Part shown: positions 1 to 9,874 of the stretch, piece after piece
Numbering within the stretch: the stretch's first letter is position 1
How the letters are laid out: each line of letters starts with the position of its first letter
Assembly: GCA_021736785.1 (NCBI GenBank)
Contig: JAIPFF010000006.1
Location: 62,001-126,000 of the forward strand
Direction of reading: 5' to 3'
Length of the DNA stretch: 64,000 nt
Source: Thiohalocapsa sp.
GTDB lineage: Bacteria > Pseudomonadota > Gammaproteobacteria > Chromatiales > Chromatiaceae
Made by a program: the position numbers and the translations under genes
The notes under the pieces: generated by a model
The model's database searches: none
The model's input: only the letters and a program-made list of their open reading frames with translations
What the model was told of the DNA's origin: nothing

Positions 1-2
1 TG

Positions 3-122
3 GACCAAATCACGCTGGCGCAATTGGCTGCCGGCGAGCAGCGGACGGATGCGGCGAGCCCGGAACCCACCGAAACGCTCTCCGACTCGGATGCGCAGGC
101 CGGGACCGCGGGCGCCCGATAG
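3..122 (+). CDS. 3' end of an unidentified protein (partial)
   Basis: An open frame enters from the left edge and stops at TAG 120-122, giving a 39-residue hydrophilic C-terminus rich in Ala, Glu, Asp, Ser and Thr that ends in GTAGAR. It converges on rnhB with about 58 bases between the stops. No domain remains, so the protein cannot be named. It could also be a chance open frame in GC-rich DNA. The opposite strand shows no better candidate, and the dnaE gene often found after rnhB in gammaproteobacteria is not visible here. Confidence 0.4.
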   Translation, partial: DQITLAQLAAGEQRTDAASPEPTETLSDSDAQAGTAGAR

Positions 123-180
123 CCGACTCGACGCTCGCCGAGCCGCGGACCGCGCCGGGGCGAGCGATTGCCGACGGCGC

Positions 181-771
181 CTACCCGCGCATCTCCAACA
201 CCAGCCGCACCGGTTTGAAGCTTCGCCGGTGCGCCGGGCAGGGTCCGTGCAGTTGCAGCGCCTCGAGATGGGCCTTGGTGGGATAGCCCTTGTGCCGCGC
301 GAAGCCATAGCCGGGGTGGAGACGATCGAGACGCAACATCTCACGGTCACGCGCCACCTTGGCAAGAATCGACGCTGCCCCGATGACCGGCACCGAGCCG
401 TCGCCGCCGACCACGGCACACGCCGGGCACGGCAGCCCCGCCGGCAGACGGTTGCCGTCCACCAGCGCGGATGTCGGACAGCGCCGCAGCCCATCCACCG
501 CGCGCCGCATCGCAAGCAGCGAGGCGTGCAGGATATTGAGCCGATCGATTTCCTCGGCGCTGGCCCAGCCGAGGGCCCAGCAGTCCGCGGCGGCCTCGAT
601 CAGCGGTGCGAGACGCTCCCGCTGCACTTCCGAGAGTTTTTTCGAGTCGGCGATACCGTGCGGAATTTGGTGTGGAACGAGAATCACCGCGGCGGCGCAG
701 ACCGGCCCGGCAAGGGGGCCTCGCCCCGCCTCGTCGACGCCGGCAATCCATTCAACACTCATGCCCGTCAC
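181..771 (-). CDS. rnhB: ribonuclease HII
   Basis: RNase HII cuts the RNA strand of RNA/DNA hybrids and removes single ribonucleotides misincorporated in DNA, using divalent metal. The 196-residue product has the family length. The N-terminal [14 protein letters not shown] motif supplies the first acidic pair (Asp13, Glu14). A central LVDGN and the later AARDREM segment (as VARDREM) provide the other acidic ligands, with the HPGY-x8-GYPT segment near the end. The start is taken as GTG at 771, which overlaps the lpxB stop as GTGA and implies translational coupling; an ATG nine bases downstream (762) is the alternative. It is the last gene of the lipid A run, the usual gammaproteobacterial position. 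Confidence 0.96.
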   Translation of the reverse strand: MTGMSVEWIAGVDEAGRGPLAGPVCAAAVILVPHQIPHGIADSKKLSEVQRERLAPLIEAAADCWALGWASAEEIDRLNILHASLLAMRRAVDGLRRCPTSALVDGNRLPAGLPCPACAVVGGDGSVPVIGAASILAKVARDREMLRLDRLHPGYGFARHKGYPTKAHLEALQLHGPCPAHRRSFKPVRLVLEMRG

Positions 772-1922
772 CGCGCGTCCCGCTGCAGCAAAGCCATGAT
801 GGCCTGCGCCGCCTGTACCGCTGCGTCACGGCGCAACAGCGTGTGAATGCGGGCGTACTCGTCCACCACTGCCTGCCGACGCGCGGTGTCGTCGAGCAGG
901 GTGAGCAATGCCGGGCCCATCAGATCGGCCCTCGCCCGGTCCTGCAAGAACTCCGGGGCCAGTTCGCGACCGGCCAGCAGATTCGACATGGCCGCATACT
1001 TGACCTTGATCAGCCGCAGCGATGTCACGAGCCTGTAAGTGAGGGTATTGAGCCGATAGGCGACGACCATCGGGCGCTTCAACAGCAGGGTCTCGAGGGT
1101 GGCGGTGCCGGAGGCAGTCAGCACGCAGTCCGCCGCCGAGATCGCGACCCGGCTCTGGCCGTGCAGCATTGTCAGGTCGAGATCGGGCGCAATCTCCCGC
1201 CGCAGGGCATCGAACGTCGCGTGGATGCGCTCGGACACCAGCGGGACGACGAAGCGCAATCCGTCCCGCCGCCGATCGCACCAGAGCGCTGTCTCGAGCA
1301 TGGGCCGCGCCAGCCGCGTCACCTCACCCATGCGGCTACCCGGTAGGAGCGCGACGACGGTCCCTCCCGCCGGCAGCGACAACGTACGCCGGGCCTCATC
1401 ACCGTCCACGTGCATCGGGATGTCGTCCGCCAAGGGATGGCCGATGTATCGCGCCGGCACGCCATGAGCGCGCAAGAAGTCCTCTTCGAACGGGAAAATG
1501 CTGAGCAGCAGATCGACGGCCCGCCGCACCCCCTTCACCCGGCCGGCACGCCAGGCCCAAACCGTCGGGCTGACCAGGTGAACGGTCTTGATGCCGGCGC
1601 CGCGAAGGCGCGTTTCGAGACCGAGATTGAAGTCGGGCGCATCGACGCCGATGAAGACATCAGGGCGGTTGCGCTCGAAATAGCGTGCCAGGTCGCGGCG
1701 TGCCCGCAGCAGCTCGGGCAGTACTTTCAGTACCTCCACCAGGCCCATGACCGACAGACGCTCCATCGGCAACAGCGTCTCGCAGCCTTCGGCCAGCATG
1801 CGCGGACCGGCAACGCCGACGAAGCGGGCATCGGGAAGCACGGCCTTCAGCGCGCGGACCAGCGAGGCGCCGAGCACATCGCCCGAGGGCTCGTTGGCGA
1901 CGATCCCGATGACGCGGGTCAC
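768..1922 (-). CDS. lpxB: lipid-A-disaccharide synthase
   Basis: LpxB is a peripheral inner-membrane GT19 glycosyltransferase. It joins UDP-2,3-diacylglucosamine and 2,3-diacylglucosamine-1-phosphate into the lipid A disaccharide. The N-terminus carries a glycine-rich nucleotide-sugar segment ([15 protein letters not shown], where most homologues read GEASGD). [22 protein letters not shown]-like and [10 protein letters not shown] motifs follow in family order. The start is set at GTG 1922, giving 384 residues (family about 380) and a GTGA overlap with the lpxA stop. An upstream ATG at 1967 would add an arginine-rich stretch inside lpxA and is rejected. The gene is coupled at both ends. Confidence 0.96.
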   Translation of the reverse strand: MTRVIGIVANEPSGDVLGASLVRALKAVLPDARFVGVAGPRMLAEGCETLLPMERLSVMGLVEVLKVLPELLRARRDLARYFERNRPDVFIGVDAPDFNLGLETRLRGAGIKTVHLVSPTVWAWRAGRVKGVRRAVDLLLSIFPFEEDFLRAHGVPARYIGHPLADDIPMHVDGDEARRTLSLPAGGTVVALLPGSRMGEVTRLARPMLETALWCDRRRDGLRFVVPLVSERIHATFDALRREIAPDLDLTMLHGQSRVAISAADCVLTASGTATLETLLLKRPMVVAYRLNTLTYRLVTSLRLIKVKYAAMSNLLAGRELAPEFLQDRARADLMGPALLTLLDDTARRQAVVDEYARIHTLLRRDAAVQAAQAIMALLQRDAR

Positions 1923-2689
1923 CGCACGATGCTGCGGCTGCTGTCGGCGACGAAGTCGGCGAGACACCCGAGCTCCGGATGAGTCTTGGCGAGCACACGG
2001 ATTTCTTCGAGGGCTTCGCTGAGCTTCAAGCCCGACATGTAGAGCAGCCGGTAGGCGCGGCGAATGGCCGCGATCAGCTCTGCGGAGAAGTGCCTGCGGC
2101 GCAGGCCTTCGGCGTTGACGCCGCGCGGCACGGCGGGATGACCGCCGACGGTGACGAAGGGCGGCAGATCCTTGCCGATCACCGCGCCCATCGCGCTGAA
2201 GCTGTGCGCACCGATACGGCAGAACTGATGCACGATGGTAAAGCCGCCGAGGATGGCCCAGTCCGCGATCTCGACATGACCGCCGAGGGAGGCGGCGTTG
2301 GCCATAATGACATTGTTTCCGATCACGCAGTCGTGCGCGACGTGGGTGTAGGCCATGAACAGATTGTCGCTGCCGATGCGGGTCTCGGTCTTGTCCTGCA
2401 GAGTGCCGCGGTGGATGGTCGCCGATTCGCGCACGACGTTGCGATCGCCCATGACCAAGCGCGTGCGCTCGCCCGCGTACTTCTTGTCCTGGGGATCCTC
2501 GCCGATGGAGGCGAACTGGAAGATCCGGTTCTCCTCGCCGATCTCCGAGGGACCGCGGATCACCGTATGAGGGCCGATCCGACTCCCGCGTCCGATCGTC
2601 ACGTCCGGACCGATGACCGCGAACGGGCCGACCTCGACATCTGCCGCCAGCGAAGCGGACGGGTCGATGACCGCGCTTGGGTGGATCAC
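1919..2689 (-). CDS. lpxA: UDP-N-acetylglucosamine O-acyltransferase
   Basis: LpxA catalyses the first lipid A step, transferring a 3-hydroxyacyl chain from ACP to UDP-GlcNAc in the cytoplasm. The N-terminal two-thirds is a left-handed beta helix of hexapeptide repeats, and the C-terminus is helical. The catalytic His is in YTHVAHDC (His119 in this numbering). The start is set at GTG 2689, four bases after the fabZ stop. This gives 256 residues beginning VIHPSAVIDPSA, matching the family N-terminus; an upstream ATG at 2752 lies inside fabZ. The acyl ruler position reads Met (Met167 in AHSFSAMG), as in Pseudomonas LpxA, rather than the Gly of E. coli. That predicts transfer of a 10-carbon chain. 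Confidence 0.96.
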   Translation of the reverse strand: MIHPSAVIDPSASLAADVEVGPFAVIGPDVTIGRGSRIGPHTVIRGPSEIGEENRIFQFASIGEDPQDKKYAGERTRLVMGDRNVVRESATIHRGTLQDKTETRIGSDNLFMAYTHVAHDCVIGNNVIMANAASLGGHVEIADWAILGGFTIVHQFCRIGAHSFSAMGAVIGKDLPPFVTVGGHPAVPRGVNAEGLRRRHFSAELIAAIRRAYRLLYMSGLKLSEALEEIRVLAKTHPELGCLADFVADSSRSIVR

Positions 2690-2693
2690 AAGG

Positions 2694-3128
2694 CTAGAAG
2701 TCCCGGGCGGTGCACATGATGTCCGCCGTGGCAACGATTTTGTCGTCGACACGGGCCTCGCCGGCGAACTTCCAGATTCCGCGCTTGACGTTCAAAACGC
2801 TCACGTCGAGGAACAACTGGTCGCCGGGCTCCACCGGGCGCTTGAATCGCGCCTTGTCGATGCCGACGAAGTAGTACAGCGACTTCTCGCTTACCTCGTC
2901 CGGACGGGACTCCATGGCCAACAGCCCCGTGGCCTGCGCCATTGCCTCGATGATCAACACGCCCGGCATCACCGGACGGATCGGAAAATGGCCGACGAAG
3001 TAGGGTTCGTTGAAGGTCACGTTCTTCAGGCCCAGCAGGTGCCGGTCCGGCTCGAACTCCAGCACCTTGTCGATCAGCAAGAAAGGATAGCGGTGCGGCA
3101 GCAGGCTCAGCACCTTGTGAATATTCAT
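2694..3128 (-). CDS. fabZ: 3-hydroxyacyl-[ACP] dehydratase
   Basis: FabZ dehydrates 3-hydroxyacyl-ACP to trans-2-enoyl-ACP in fatty acid elongation, and so competes with LpxA and LpxD for the same substrate. It is a single hot-dog domain of 144 residues. The catalytic His lies in [15 protein letters not shown] and the catalytic Glu in the following LIIEAMAQ helix. The N-terminal [11 protein letters not shown] motif is standard. The start is ATG 3128 ([13 protein letters not shown]). Upstream in-frame sequence to 3368 is an open extension overlapping lpxD and is not conserved in the family. The 160 bases between lpxD and fabZ hold no further gene that I can see. Confidence 0.96.
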   Translation of the reverse strand: MNIHKVLSLLPHRYPFLLIDKVLEFEPDRHLLGLKNVTFNEPYFVGHFPIRPVMPGVLIIEAMAQATGLLAMESRPDEVSEKSLYYFVGIDKARFKRPVEPGDQLFLDVSVLNVKRGIWKFAGEARVDDKIVATADIMCTARDF

Positions 3129-3288
3129 TGTCGTCAAAGCGACCTCCAACGACCCGGTCTTGTGACGGATCTTTTTGTCGATAGCATGCGCACCCGCGCG
3201 GAACCACCCGATGCCCCCGCCGCGCTCCGCGCCCGCAAAGACGCACGCGCCAGCGGTGCCGGCCGAAAAAGATGCGGCCCATGGATCA

Positions 3289-4353
3289 TCAATCCTTGGG
3301 TGCTCCGGAAGGTGCAGGTTCTTGTTCGAGCTTGTCTTCGAGCCGTTTGACTCGCTTCGCCAATTCATCCAAATGCCGGAACCGGGCGACGTTGCGCCGC
3401 CATTCCGTGCTCGGCATTACCGGAATACCGCTGCTGTAGGAACCGGCGTCGGGAAACGACCGCGTCACCATCGCCATGCCGGTGAAGTGCACGTCGTCGC
3501 CGATCTCCAAGTGCCCTGCAATGCCGACAGCGCCCGCAATGGTGCAGTTTTGTCCGATCCGGGTCGATCCCGCGATGCCGGAGCAGGCCGCCATCGCCGT
3601 ATTGCGGCCAATGCTGACATTGTGTGCGATCTGGATCAGGTTATCGATCTTGACGCCGTCGGCGATGACCGTATCGTCGAGCGCGCCGCGGTCGATGGTC
3701 GTATTCGCGCCGATTTCCACATCATTGCCGAGCCGCACGCTGCCGAGTTGGGGGATTCGGACCCATTGCTCGCCGTCCTTCGCGAAGCCGAAGCCGTCGC
3801 GCCCGATCACTGCCCCGGGATGCAGCAGCACCCGCTCGCCGATCGAACAGCGCTCGCAAACAGTCACTCGGGCAACCAGCCGGCTGCCCGCGCCGATCTC
3901 ACTCCCCGCTCGCACGATGCAGCCGGGACCGAGCTCGACGCCGGGCCCGATAACGACCCCCGATTCGACGATGCACAGCGCCCCGATCGACGCGGAAGGA
4001 TCGATATCCGCATCGGCGGCGACGACCGCGCTGGCGTCGACACCCGCGGCGGGCGCCTGGCGCGGATGCAGCAACACGGCGGCACGGGCGAAACCGAGGT
4101 ACGGATTCTCGGTGACCAGCGCGGTACAGGGCGCATCGGCGAGATCCTTGGAGGCGACGATGACGGCCCCCGCGGCGGTCGTTCGCAGCATCGGCGTGTA
4201 TTGCCGCGCGGCCATGAAGCTCAGACTTTCCGAATCGGCGCCGGCCAGTGTCGCGACACGGGACAAGGGGCAGTCGTCGCCGACCAGTTCGGCACCGATC
4301 AGCGCGGCAATATTGCTTGCGGAAATAGCCAAAATTGGTTTACCGGCTGCCAA
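3289..4353 (-). CDS. lpxD: UDP-3-O-acylglucosamine N-acyltransferase
   Basis: LpxD adds the second 3-hydroxyacyl chain, to the 2-amino group of UDP-3-O-acylglucosamine, the third step of lipid A synthesis. The 354 residues comprise an N-terminal uridine-binding domain (about 1-100), a hexapeptide-repeat beta helix (about 105-315) and a C-terminal helix, here a charged coiled segment ([15 protein letters not shown]). The catalytic His is in [10 protein letters not shown]. The [20 protein letters not shown] segment is the usual acyl-pocket and C-terminal motif. It lies 13 bases after the skp stop and is part of the envelope operon. Confidence 0.97.
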   Translation of the reverse strand: MAAGKPILAISASNIAALIGAELVGDDCPLSRVATLAGADSESLSFMAARQYTPMLRTTAAGAVIVASKDLADAPCTALVTENPYLGFARAAVLLHPRQAPAAGVDASAVVAADADIDPSASIGALCIVESGVVIGPGVELGPGCIVRAGSEIGAGSRLVARVTVCERCSIGERVLLHPGAVIGRDGFGFAKDGEQWVRIPQLGSVRLGNDVEIGANTTIDRGALDDTVIADGVKIDNLIQIAHNVSIGRNTAMAACSGIAGSTRIGQNCTIAGAVGIAGHLEIGDDVHFTGMAMVTRSFPDAGSYSSGIPVMPSTEWRRNVARFRHLDELAKRVKRLEDKLEQEPAPSGAPKD

Positions 4354-4366
4354 GTGAGCCCGGAAA

Positions 4367-4885
4367 TTATCGTTTTTCGAACTCGTCCTTCAAGCGATCG
4401 ATCACTTCGCCGGAAATATCCACACGTTGGCTGAAATACACCAGGCCTTCGCTAAGGATGAGGTCGATTTCCTTTTCGCGGGCGATTTGCTGAACCACCT
4501 CCTCGACCTGCTTGACGAGCTTCGTACGCAACTCCGTTTGCCGCAGCGCGAAGTCCTCCTGAAGCTCTGCTTTCGCATAGCGCAGTCGGCGCTTGCGGGC
4601 ACGGATGTCGTTCTGCAGCCGGTTCATCTCCTGCTCGCTCATCAGCGCACCGTCGCGCTCGAGCTTGTCGCTGAGCTCGTCGACCGCCTCCTGCTGCTCC
4701 AACAGCTCCGACTCACGCTCCCTGACCTCGGCGCTGAGCACGTTGCGCGCCTCCTCGTACTGCGGCGATTCCTCGACAACGCGGTTGGGATCGATCACGG
4801 CGATTCGGTACTCGGCCCCGGCACAGACACCGGAGACGGTCGTCATCGCCAGCGTCAGCGACAGCAGCAGTCGAAGCTTTAACAT
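4367..4885 (-). CDS. skp: periplasmic chaperone Skp/OmpH
   Basis: Skp holds unfolded outer-membrane proteins in the periplasm on their way to the BAM complex. The 172-residue product starts at ATG 4885 with a clear signal peptide (MLKLRLLLSLTLAMTTVSGVCA, cleavage near CAGA). A short beta segment (YRIAVIDPNRV) follows, then a long charged coiled-coil (about residues 45-140) that forms the tentacles of the trimer, and a closing strand with FSQRVDISGEVIDRL. It begins ten bases downstream of the bamA stop, and bamA-skp-lpxD is the classic order. An ATG at 4954 would add an arginine-rich segment inside bamA and was rejected. Confidence 0.93.
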   Translation of the reverse strand: MLKLRLLLSLTLAMTTVSGVCAGAEYRIAVIDPNRVVEESPQYEEARNVLSAEVRERESELLEQQEAVDELSDKLERDGALMSEQEMNRLQNDIRARKRRLRYAKAELQEDFALRQTELRTKLVKQVEEVVQQIAREKEIDLILSEGLVYFSQRVDISGEVIDRLKDEFEKR

Positions 4886-4895
4886 TGATCGTGGT

Positions 4896-7235
4896 TCAGA
4901 AATTCTGCCCGAACGAGAATTGGAAGATCTGCTCTTCGTCGTCTTCCTCGGCATTCAGCGGGTAGGCCACACTGAGCGACAGCGCCCCGATGGGCGACAG
5001 CCAAGCCATGGACAGGCCCGCAGAGTAGCGCAGCTCGCCGAGGTCGAAGCCCGTCGGCTCCACAAGCCCGTCGGCCTCTTCGGTCCACCAGACATTGCCG
5101 AAATCGAGGAAAGCGCCGAGCCGCAGCGTGTTCTCGAATCTGCCTCCCACCGGCGGTGGCGCGAACAGTTCGAGGCCCCCGGTCAACTTGACGTTACCGC
5201 CGACCGGATCATCGTCGATGGATGTTTCGCGCGGACCGAGGGAATTCGCCCTGAAGCCACGCACGGTGTTGGGCCCGCCGGCAAAGAAATTCTCGAAGAA
5301 CGGCATCGCATCGGTATCACCGTAGGCATTGCCGTAGCCGAGATCGCCCTTCATTGCCAGAGTAAAGCGTCTCGTCAGCGGCACGTAGTGGCGGCCGCGG
5401 TAGCTGAGGCGGAAATATTCGAGGTCACTGCCGGGAATGGCAAATTCGCCGAACAGCGACTGCAGCGTGCCCTCGGACGGGAAGATGGCGGAGTCGCGAG
5501 AGTCGTTGACATAGCTGGCAGTCAGGAAGAAATCGTTGAATTGATCCCCGTTGTCGGCCACGAAGTCCTGCGCCAGCGGCGACCTTTCACCGGCGAAGAA
5601 GCGGGTGTTCTGATAGTAAAAGCCCAGACCGGCCCGCGAAGTATCGGACAGCGGCAGGCTGAAGTTCACCGCGGCGCGGCCCACATCGGTGGAAAAATCG
5701 GCGCCGATCAACCGATCGAAATCGGTGGTGCGATAGCTGAGGTCGAAGCCCCGGCTGATGCCGTCGATGGTGTAGTACGGGTTGGTGTAGGCAAGCTGGT
5801 AGAACTGATTCGTCCGGCTCGAATTGAACGCGAAGGCTACCCGCTTGCCGGTACCGAGAAAGTTGTTCTGGCTGATGCTGGTGTTGAAGATCAAGCCTTG
5901 GTCCTGGGAGAAGCCGACACCGGCCATCAGATTGCCGGACGGTTTTTCCTTGACCGTCACATCCACGTCCACTTGGTCCGCGGAGCCCGGCACCGCCGGC
6001 GTTTCGATGTTGACGTCTTCGAAGTAGCCCAGGCGCTGCAGTCGCTCGCGCGAGCGCTTGACGAGCTCGGTCGAGAACCAGGCCGTTTCCAGCTGACGCA
6101 TTTCGCGCCGCAATACCTCGTCGCGGGTGCGCGTGTTGCCGCGCATGTTGACGCGCCGCACGTAGACGCGCTTCCCGGGGTCGATGAAGAACGTGACGGC
6201 CACCGTCTTCGCCTCTTCGTCGATCTCGGGCACGGTGTTGACGTTGGCGAATGCGTAGCCCTCGTTGCCGAGGAGAGCGGAGACGCGCTCGGCGCTCTCC
6301 GTCGCCCTTTTGCGCGAGAACACGTCGCCGCGACGCATTTCGATAAGCGGGAACAATTGCGCCGCCGGCACCGACGGCTCTCCGGCCAACTGGATATCGC
6401 TGATGCGATAGACGCTGCCTTCGTCGACGCCGATGGTCAAGTAGATGTCCTTCTTGTCGGGACTGATCGAGACCTGCGTCGAGGTAATCTGGAAATTGAT
6501 ATAGCCGCGGTCGAGGTAGTAGGAGCGCAGAGACTCGAGGTCGCCGGACAGTTTCTGCTTCGAGTACTGATCGTTCTTGCTGTAGAACGAGAGCCAGTCG
6601 GTCTTGCCGAGCTCGAACTGTTTCAGCAGCTGCTTGTCGGTAAAGGCCTCGTTGCCGATGATGTTGATCTGCTTCAGGCGCGCCGTCAGCCCTTCGTTGA
6701 TCTCGATGCGCACGGCGACACGGTTGCGCTCGAGCGGAGACACCGTGGATTCGATGCCGACACCGTACTTGCCGGACGAGAAGTATTGACGCTGCAGTTC
6801 CTGCTCGATGCGATCGAGCACCGCGCGGTTGAAGACCTGGCCTTCCGCCAAGCCGACTTCCGCCAGCCCTTCCTTCAGCACCTCGGTGTCCAGGGACTTG
6901 TTTCCGACAATGTCGATCTGCGCGACGGCCGGGCGCTCGCGCACGGCGATGACGAGGATATTGCCATCGCGCTCCACCGTCACATCATCGAAAAAGCCGG
7001 TCCCGTAAAGGGTGCGGATGATGTCCGCCGTGATGCCTTCCCCGGCGACTTCGCCGACCTGCACCGGCAAGTAGTTGAAAACCGTGCCGGCCGCAATTCG
7101 CTGGAGCCCTTCGACGCGAATGTCGGCGACTTGGAAATCCTCGGCGAGCGCCGCGAACGAAACCCCCAGCAGCATACTTGCCGCCGCGGCACGCCCGAGC
7201 GAGCCCCCCCGACCGAAACATGGAATCAGTGACAC
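4896..7235 (-). CDS. bamA: outer membrane protein assembly factor BamA
   Basis: BamA is the central Omp85-family channel that folds beta-barrel proteins into the outer membrane. The 779-residue precursor starts at GTG 7235. It has a signal peptide ending ALA before Glu (about residues 1-31) and five POTRA domains (about 32-430). The C-terminal 16-strand barrel carries the conserved VRGF loop motif (PNTVRGFRANSLGPRE) and ends FSFGQNF, an outer-membrane protein C-terminus with terminal Phe. A clear promoter lies in the 77-base gap after rseP. An ATG at 7221 is out of frame. Confidence 0.97.
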   Translation of the reverse strand: MSLIPCFGRGGSLGRAAAASMLLGVSFAALAEDFQVADIRVEGLQRIAAGTVFNYLPVQVGEVAGEGITADIIRTLYGTGFFDDVTVERDGNILVIAVRERPAVAQIDIVGNKSLDTEVLKEGLAEVGLAEGQVFNRAVLDRIEQELQRQYFSSGKYGVGIESTVSPLERNRVAVRIEINEGLTARLKQINIIGNEAFTDKQLLKQFELGKTDWLSFYSKNDQYSKQKLSGDLESLRSYYLDRGYINFQITSTQVSISPDKKDIYLTIGVDEGSVYRISDIQLAGEPSVPAAQLFPLIEMRRGDVFSRKRATESAERVSALLGNEGYAFANVNTVPEIDEEAKTVAVTFFIDPGKRVYVRRVNMRGNTRTRDEVLRREMRQLETAWFSTELVKRSRERLQRLGYFEDVNIETPAVPGSADQVDVDVTVKEKPSGNLMAGVGFSQDQGLIFNTSISQNNFLGTGKRVAFAFNSSRTNQFYQLAYTNPYYTIDGISRGFDLSYRTTDFDRLIGADFSTDVGRAAVNFSLPLSDTSRAGLGFYYQNTRFFAGERSPLAQDFVADNGDQFNDFFLTASYVNDSRDSAIFPSEGTLQSLFGEFAIPGSDLEYFRLSYRGRHYVPLTRRFTLAMKGDLGYGNAYGDTDAMPFFENFFAGGPNTVRGFRANSLGPRETSIDDDPVGGNVKLTGGLELFAPPPVGGRFENTLRLGAFLDFGNVWWTEEADGLVEPTGFDLGELRYSAGLSMAWLSPIGALSLSVAYPLNAEEDDEEQIFQFSFGQNF

Positions 7236-7291
7236 CGAACCCCCGCACGCCGATATCGGCGATTACCCTTCCGGAGTAACGAAAGCGAGAG

Positions 7292-7320
7292 ATTATACGG
7301 GATCGTACGTAACTAACCCA
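7292..7320 (-). promoter_or_regulatory. probable bamA promoter
   Basis: On the minus strand a perfect TATAAT (complement at 7292-7297) lies 18 bases downstream of TTGGGT, in the gap between rseP and bamA and about 57 bases before the bamA GTG. The -35 box is weak (3 of 6). It would let bamA-skp-lpx be transcribed apart from the rpsB-rseP block. No sigmaE-type GAACTT box was recognised at a sensible spacing. Confidence 0.55.
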
Positions 7321-8680
7321 ACATGCGGGCAATGTCGACGTAGAAAGCGAGTGTCATCAAAGAAAGAATCATGGCGAGGCCGATGCGCTGCCCGAACGCC
7401 TGGGCCGCCTCGGACAAGGGCTTGCCGGTGACGCCCTCGATGGCGAAGTACAGCAAATGCCCGCCGTCGAGCACCGGAATCGGCAACAGATTCAACAGCC
7501 CGAGGCTGATGCTGAGCAGGGCGAGAAACTTGACGAACGGCTCTACCCCAAAGCTGGCGGTCTTACCCGCGGTGTCGGCGATACCGATCGGACTGCTCAG
7601 GTTTTCCACCGATGCCGCGCCGATGAGCATGCGGCCGATGATGCGCAACGTCAGCACCGATAGATCGCCGACACGATAAAGCGACTCGCCGAGCGCCTCG
7701 AGGGGTCCGTAGACGACGGTGATGCGATACGGCTCGAACAAGGCATCCGGCACCGCCGGCCCGGCGCCAATGCGCCCGACCGCTTGGTCTTGATCGCCCA
7801 TCAGGGATGCCGGCGTCACCGCCAGTTCCAAGTCCTCGGCGCCGCGCTCGAGGGAGAACGACAGCGTTTCGCCGGGGTGCGCTTGAACCGCCTCGACCAG
7901 CGACGACCATTCTTCGATCGGCTTCCCGTCGATCGCGATGATACGGTCTCCCTCGCGCAGGCCGGCAGCCGCCGCGGGCTCACCGTCGACGATCTGACCG
8001 ATGACCGGCGGTACCACGGGCGATGCGGACCGAAGACCGACTTCGCCGAGGAACCCGCGCCCCGGGTCCAAAGCAGCGAGCCGCTCGCCGGAAACGATGC
8101 GCAGGGCCGAGTCGCCGTCCGCGGTGCGCACGGCGACCGGGACATCGTCTCCGTCCAAGGATGCGGAGAGCAGCGCGAACCAGAAACCGCCCCAGGTCGG
8201 CGTTTCGCGGCCATCGACGCTCTGCACCATATCCCCGGGGCGGAATTCGGCCTCGGCGGCGATGGATTCCGGCGCCACGGTGCCGACTTCGGGCCGGATA
8301 CCGGACTCGCCCGCCACGAGAATGCCCCAGTAGACGAGGATGGCGAACAGGAAATTGGCCAGCGGCCCCGCGGCGACGATCGCGCTGCGCTTCCAAAGCT
8401 TCTGGTTGTTGAAAGCCAGATGTCGCTGCGCCGGCTCGACTTCCTCCTCGCGCTCGTCGAGCATCTTCACGTAGCCGCCGAGCGGAATCGCGGCGAGCAT
8501 GTATTCGGTGTCGTCCGACTTGGGTCGCCAGGTCAGCAACGGGCGTCCGAAGCCGATCGAAAAGCGCAGCACCTTGACGCCGAGCTTTCGGGCGACCCAG
8601 AAGTGCCCGTACTCGTGAATCGTCACGAGGACCAAGATGGCGGCCAGGAAGGCGCCGAGTTTGATGGCGAGGTCGATCAT
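7313..8680 (-). CDS. rseP: site-2 protease RseP
   Basis: RseP is an intramembrane zinc metalloprotease. It cuts anti-sigma factor RseA after DegS to release sigmaE, and also clears signal-peptide remnants. The 455 residues match the family (E. coli 450). HEYGH at residues 22-26 in the first membrane segment supplies two His ligands and the catalytic Glu. NLLPIPVLDGGH in the C-terminal half supplies the Asp ligand. Two PDZ domains lie between (about 125-290), and there are four membrane segments in all. It starts six bases downstream of dxr, and dxr-rseP-bamA is a conserved trio. Confidence 0.97.
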   Translation of the reverse strand: MIDLAIKLGAFLAAILVLVTIHEYGHFWVARKLGVKVLRFSIGFGRPLLTWRPKSDDTEYMLAAIPLGGYVKMLDEREEEVEPAQRHLAFNNQKLWKRSAIVAAGPLANFLFAILVYWGILVAGESGIRPEVGTVAPESIAAEAEFRPGDMVQSVDGRETPTWGGFWFALLSASLDGDDVPVAVRTADGDSALRIVSGERLAALDPGRGFLGEVGLRSASPVVPPVIGQIVDGEPAAAAGLREGDRIIAIDGKPIEEWSSLVEAVQAHPGETLSFSLERGAEDLELAVTPASLMGDQDQAVGRIGAGPAVPDALFEPYRITVVYGPLEALGESLYRVGDLSVLTLRIIGRMLIGAASVENLSSPIGIADTAGKTASFGVEPFVKFLALLSISLGLLNLLPIPVLDGGHLLYFAIEGVTGKPLSEAAQAFGQRIGLAMILSLMTLAFYVDIARMLG

Positions 8681-8686
8681 AGCGTT

Positions 8687-9874
8687 TTATGCGACCGCGG
8701 CGGCGGTGGTTTGTTCCGCAATCGCGCGGGCGCGCCGATCCACATCGAGCACATGCTCGAGGCCGGACAGGTCGACGGACTCGGCCGGCAGCGCATCCAT
8801 GGTGCGCTCGACGATGCTGCCGATGTCGTTGAAGGCGATGCGCCGATCGAGAAACGATGCGACGGCCACTTCGTTGGCGGCATTCATCACGACCGGTGCC
8901 GTGCCGCCTTCGCTCGCGGCGCGATAGGCCAGACGCAGGCAGGGAAAACGTTCCGGCGCCGGCGGCTCGAAGTCCAGACGCGCGATCTCGAACAGATTCA
9001 GCGGCTCGACGCCCGCGCTGATGCGGTCCGGCCAGGCCAGCGCATGCGCGATCGGCGTGCGCATGTCGGGGTTGCCGAGTTGGGCCAGCACCGAGCCGTC
9101 GGCGTACTGCACCATGGAGTGGATGACGCTCTGCGGATGCACCACAACCTGAATGCGCTCCGGCGTCGTGTCGAACAGCCAGCAGGCTTCGATGATCTCC
9201 AGCCCCTTGTTCATCATGGTCGCGGAGTCCACGGAGATCTTTCGCCCCATGCTCCAGTTGGGGTGGGCGCAGGCCTGCTCGGGCGTGACCGCGGAAAGCG
9301 CCTCCGCGGTGGCCTGTCGAAACGGCCCTCCCGAAGCGGTGAGCAGAATGCGCTCGACGCCGCCGCGGGCGAGCCCGGCCGCGTGATCCGGCGGCAAGCA
9401 TTGGAAGATCGCGTTGTGCTCGCTGTCGATGGGCAGCAGCGTCGCACCGTTGTCGGCGGCCGCGCGCATCAGGATCGCGCCGGCGACAACCAGCGCCTCC
9501 TTGTTGGCCAGCAGCAGGCGCTTGCCGGCACGCGCGGCGGCGAGACTCGACATCAGACCGGCCGCGCCGACGATGGCCGCCATCACGTAGTCCACATCCG
9601 GCAGGGCGGCGACCACGTTCAGGCCCTCGTGGCCCGCCAGCACTTCCGGCGGAGCAGGCATGTCGGAGAGCTCGTCGCGCAGCGCCGCGGCGGCGCCGGC
9701 GTCGGCCATCACCGCGTACGACGGCCGCGTCAGGCGGCACTGTTCGGCCATCCGTGCGACGTTGCGATTCGCCGTCAACGCGACGACGCGAAATCGGTCC
9801 GGGTGGCGCATCACGACGTCGAGGGTGCTGACGCCGATAGAACCGGTGGACCCGAGCACTGCAATGCCCTTCAT
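8687..9874 (-). CDS. dxr: 1-deoxy-D-xylulose-5-phosphate reductoisomerase
   Basis: Dxr converts DXP to 2-C-methylerythritol 4-phosphate with NADPH, the committed step of the MEP isoprenoid pathway that feeds UppS next door. From ATG 9874 the product is 395 residues. It has the NADPH Rossmann motif GSTGSIG near the N-terminus, a [11 protein letters not shown] segment, the metal and substrate motif [13 protein letters not shown], and the ASGGPFR loop. The start overlaps the cdsA stop as ATGA. An upstream in-frame ATG at 10060 lies wholly within cdsA and is rejected. Confidence 0.97.
   Translation of the reverse strand: MKGIAVLGSTGSIGVSTLDVVMRHPDRFRVVALTANRNVARMAEQCRLTRPSYAVMADAGAAAALRDELSDMPAPPEVLAGHEGLNVVAALPDVDYVMAAIVGAAGLMSSLAAARAGKRLLLANKEALVVAGAILMRAAADNGATLLPIDSEHNAIFQCLPPDHAAGLARGGVERILLTASGGPFRQATAEALSAVTPEQACAHPNWSMGRKISVDSATMMNKGLEIIEACWLFDTTPERIQVVVHPQSVIHSMVQYADGSVLAQLGNPDMRTPIAHALAWPDRISAGVEPLNLFEIARLDFEPPAPERFPCLRLAYRAASEGGTAPVVMNAANEVAVASFLDRRIAFNDIGSIVERTMDALPAESVDLSGLEHVLDVDRRARAIAEQTTAAAVA

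Noticed and set aside
1919-1967. ATG 1967 as lpxB start
   Set aside because: It adds an Arg-rich segment within lpxA; GTG 1922 gives the family length and GTGA coupling.
4593-7232. Very long open frame (879 codons) opposite bamA
   Set aside because: It is a GC-rich shadow of a certain gene; its translation is repetitive Ala/Arg/Asp sequence with no domain, and bamA is fully supported.
7299-7320. sigmaE-type promoter before bamA
   Set aside because: A sigma70-like TATAAT is clear, but no GAACTT-N16-TCTRA pair was found.
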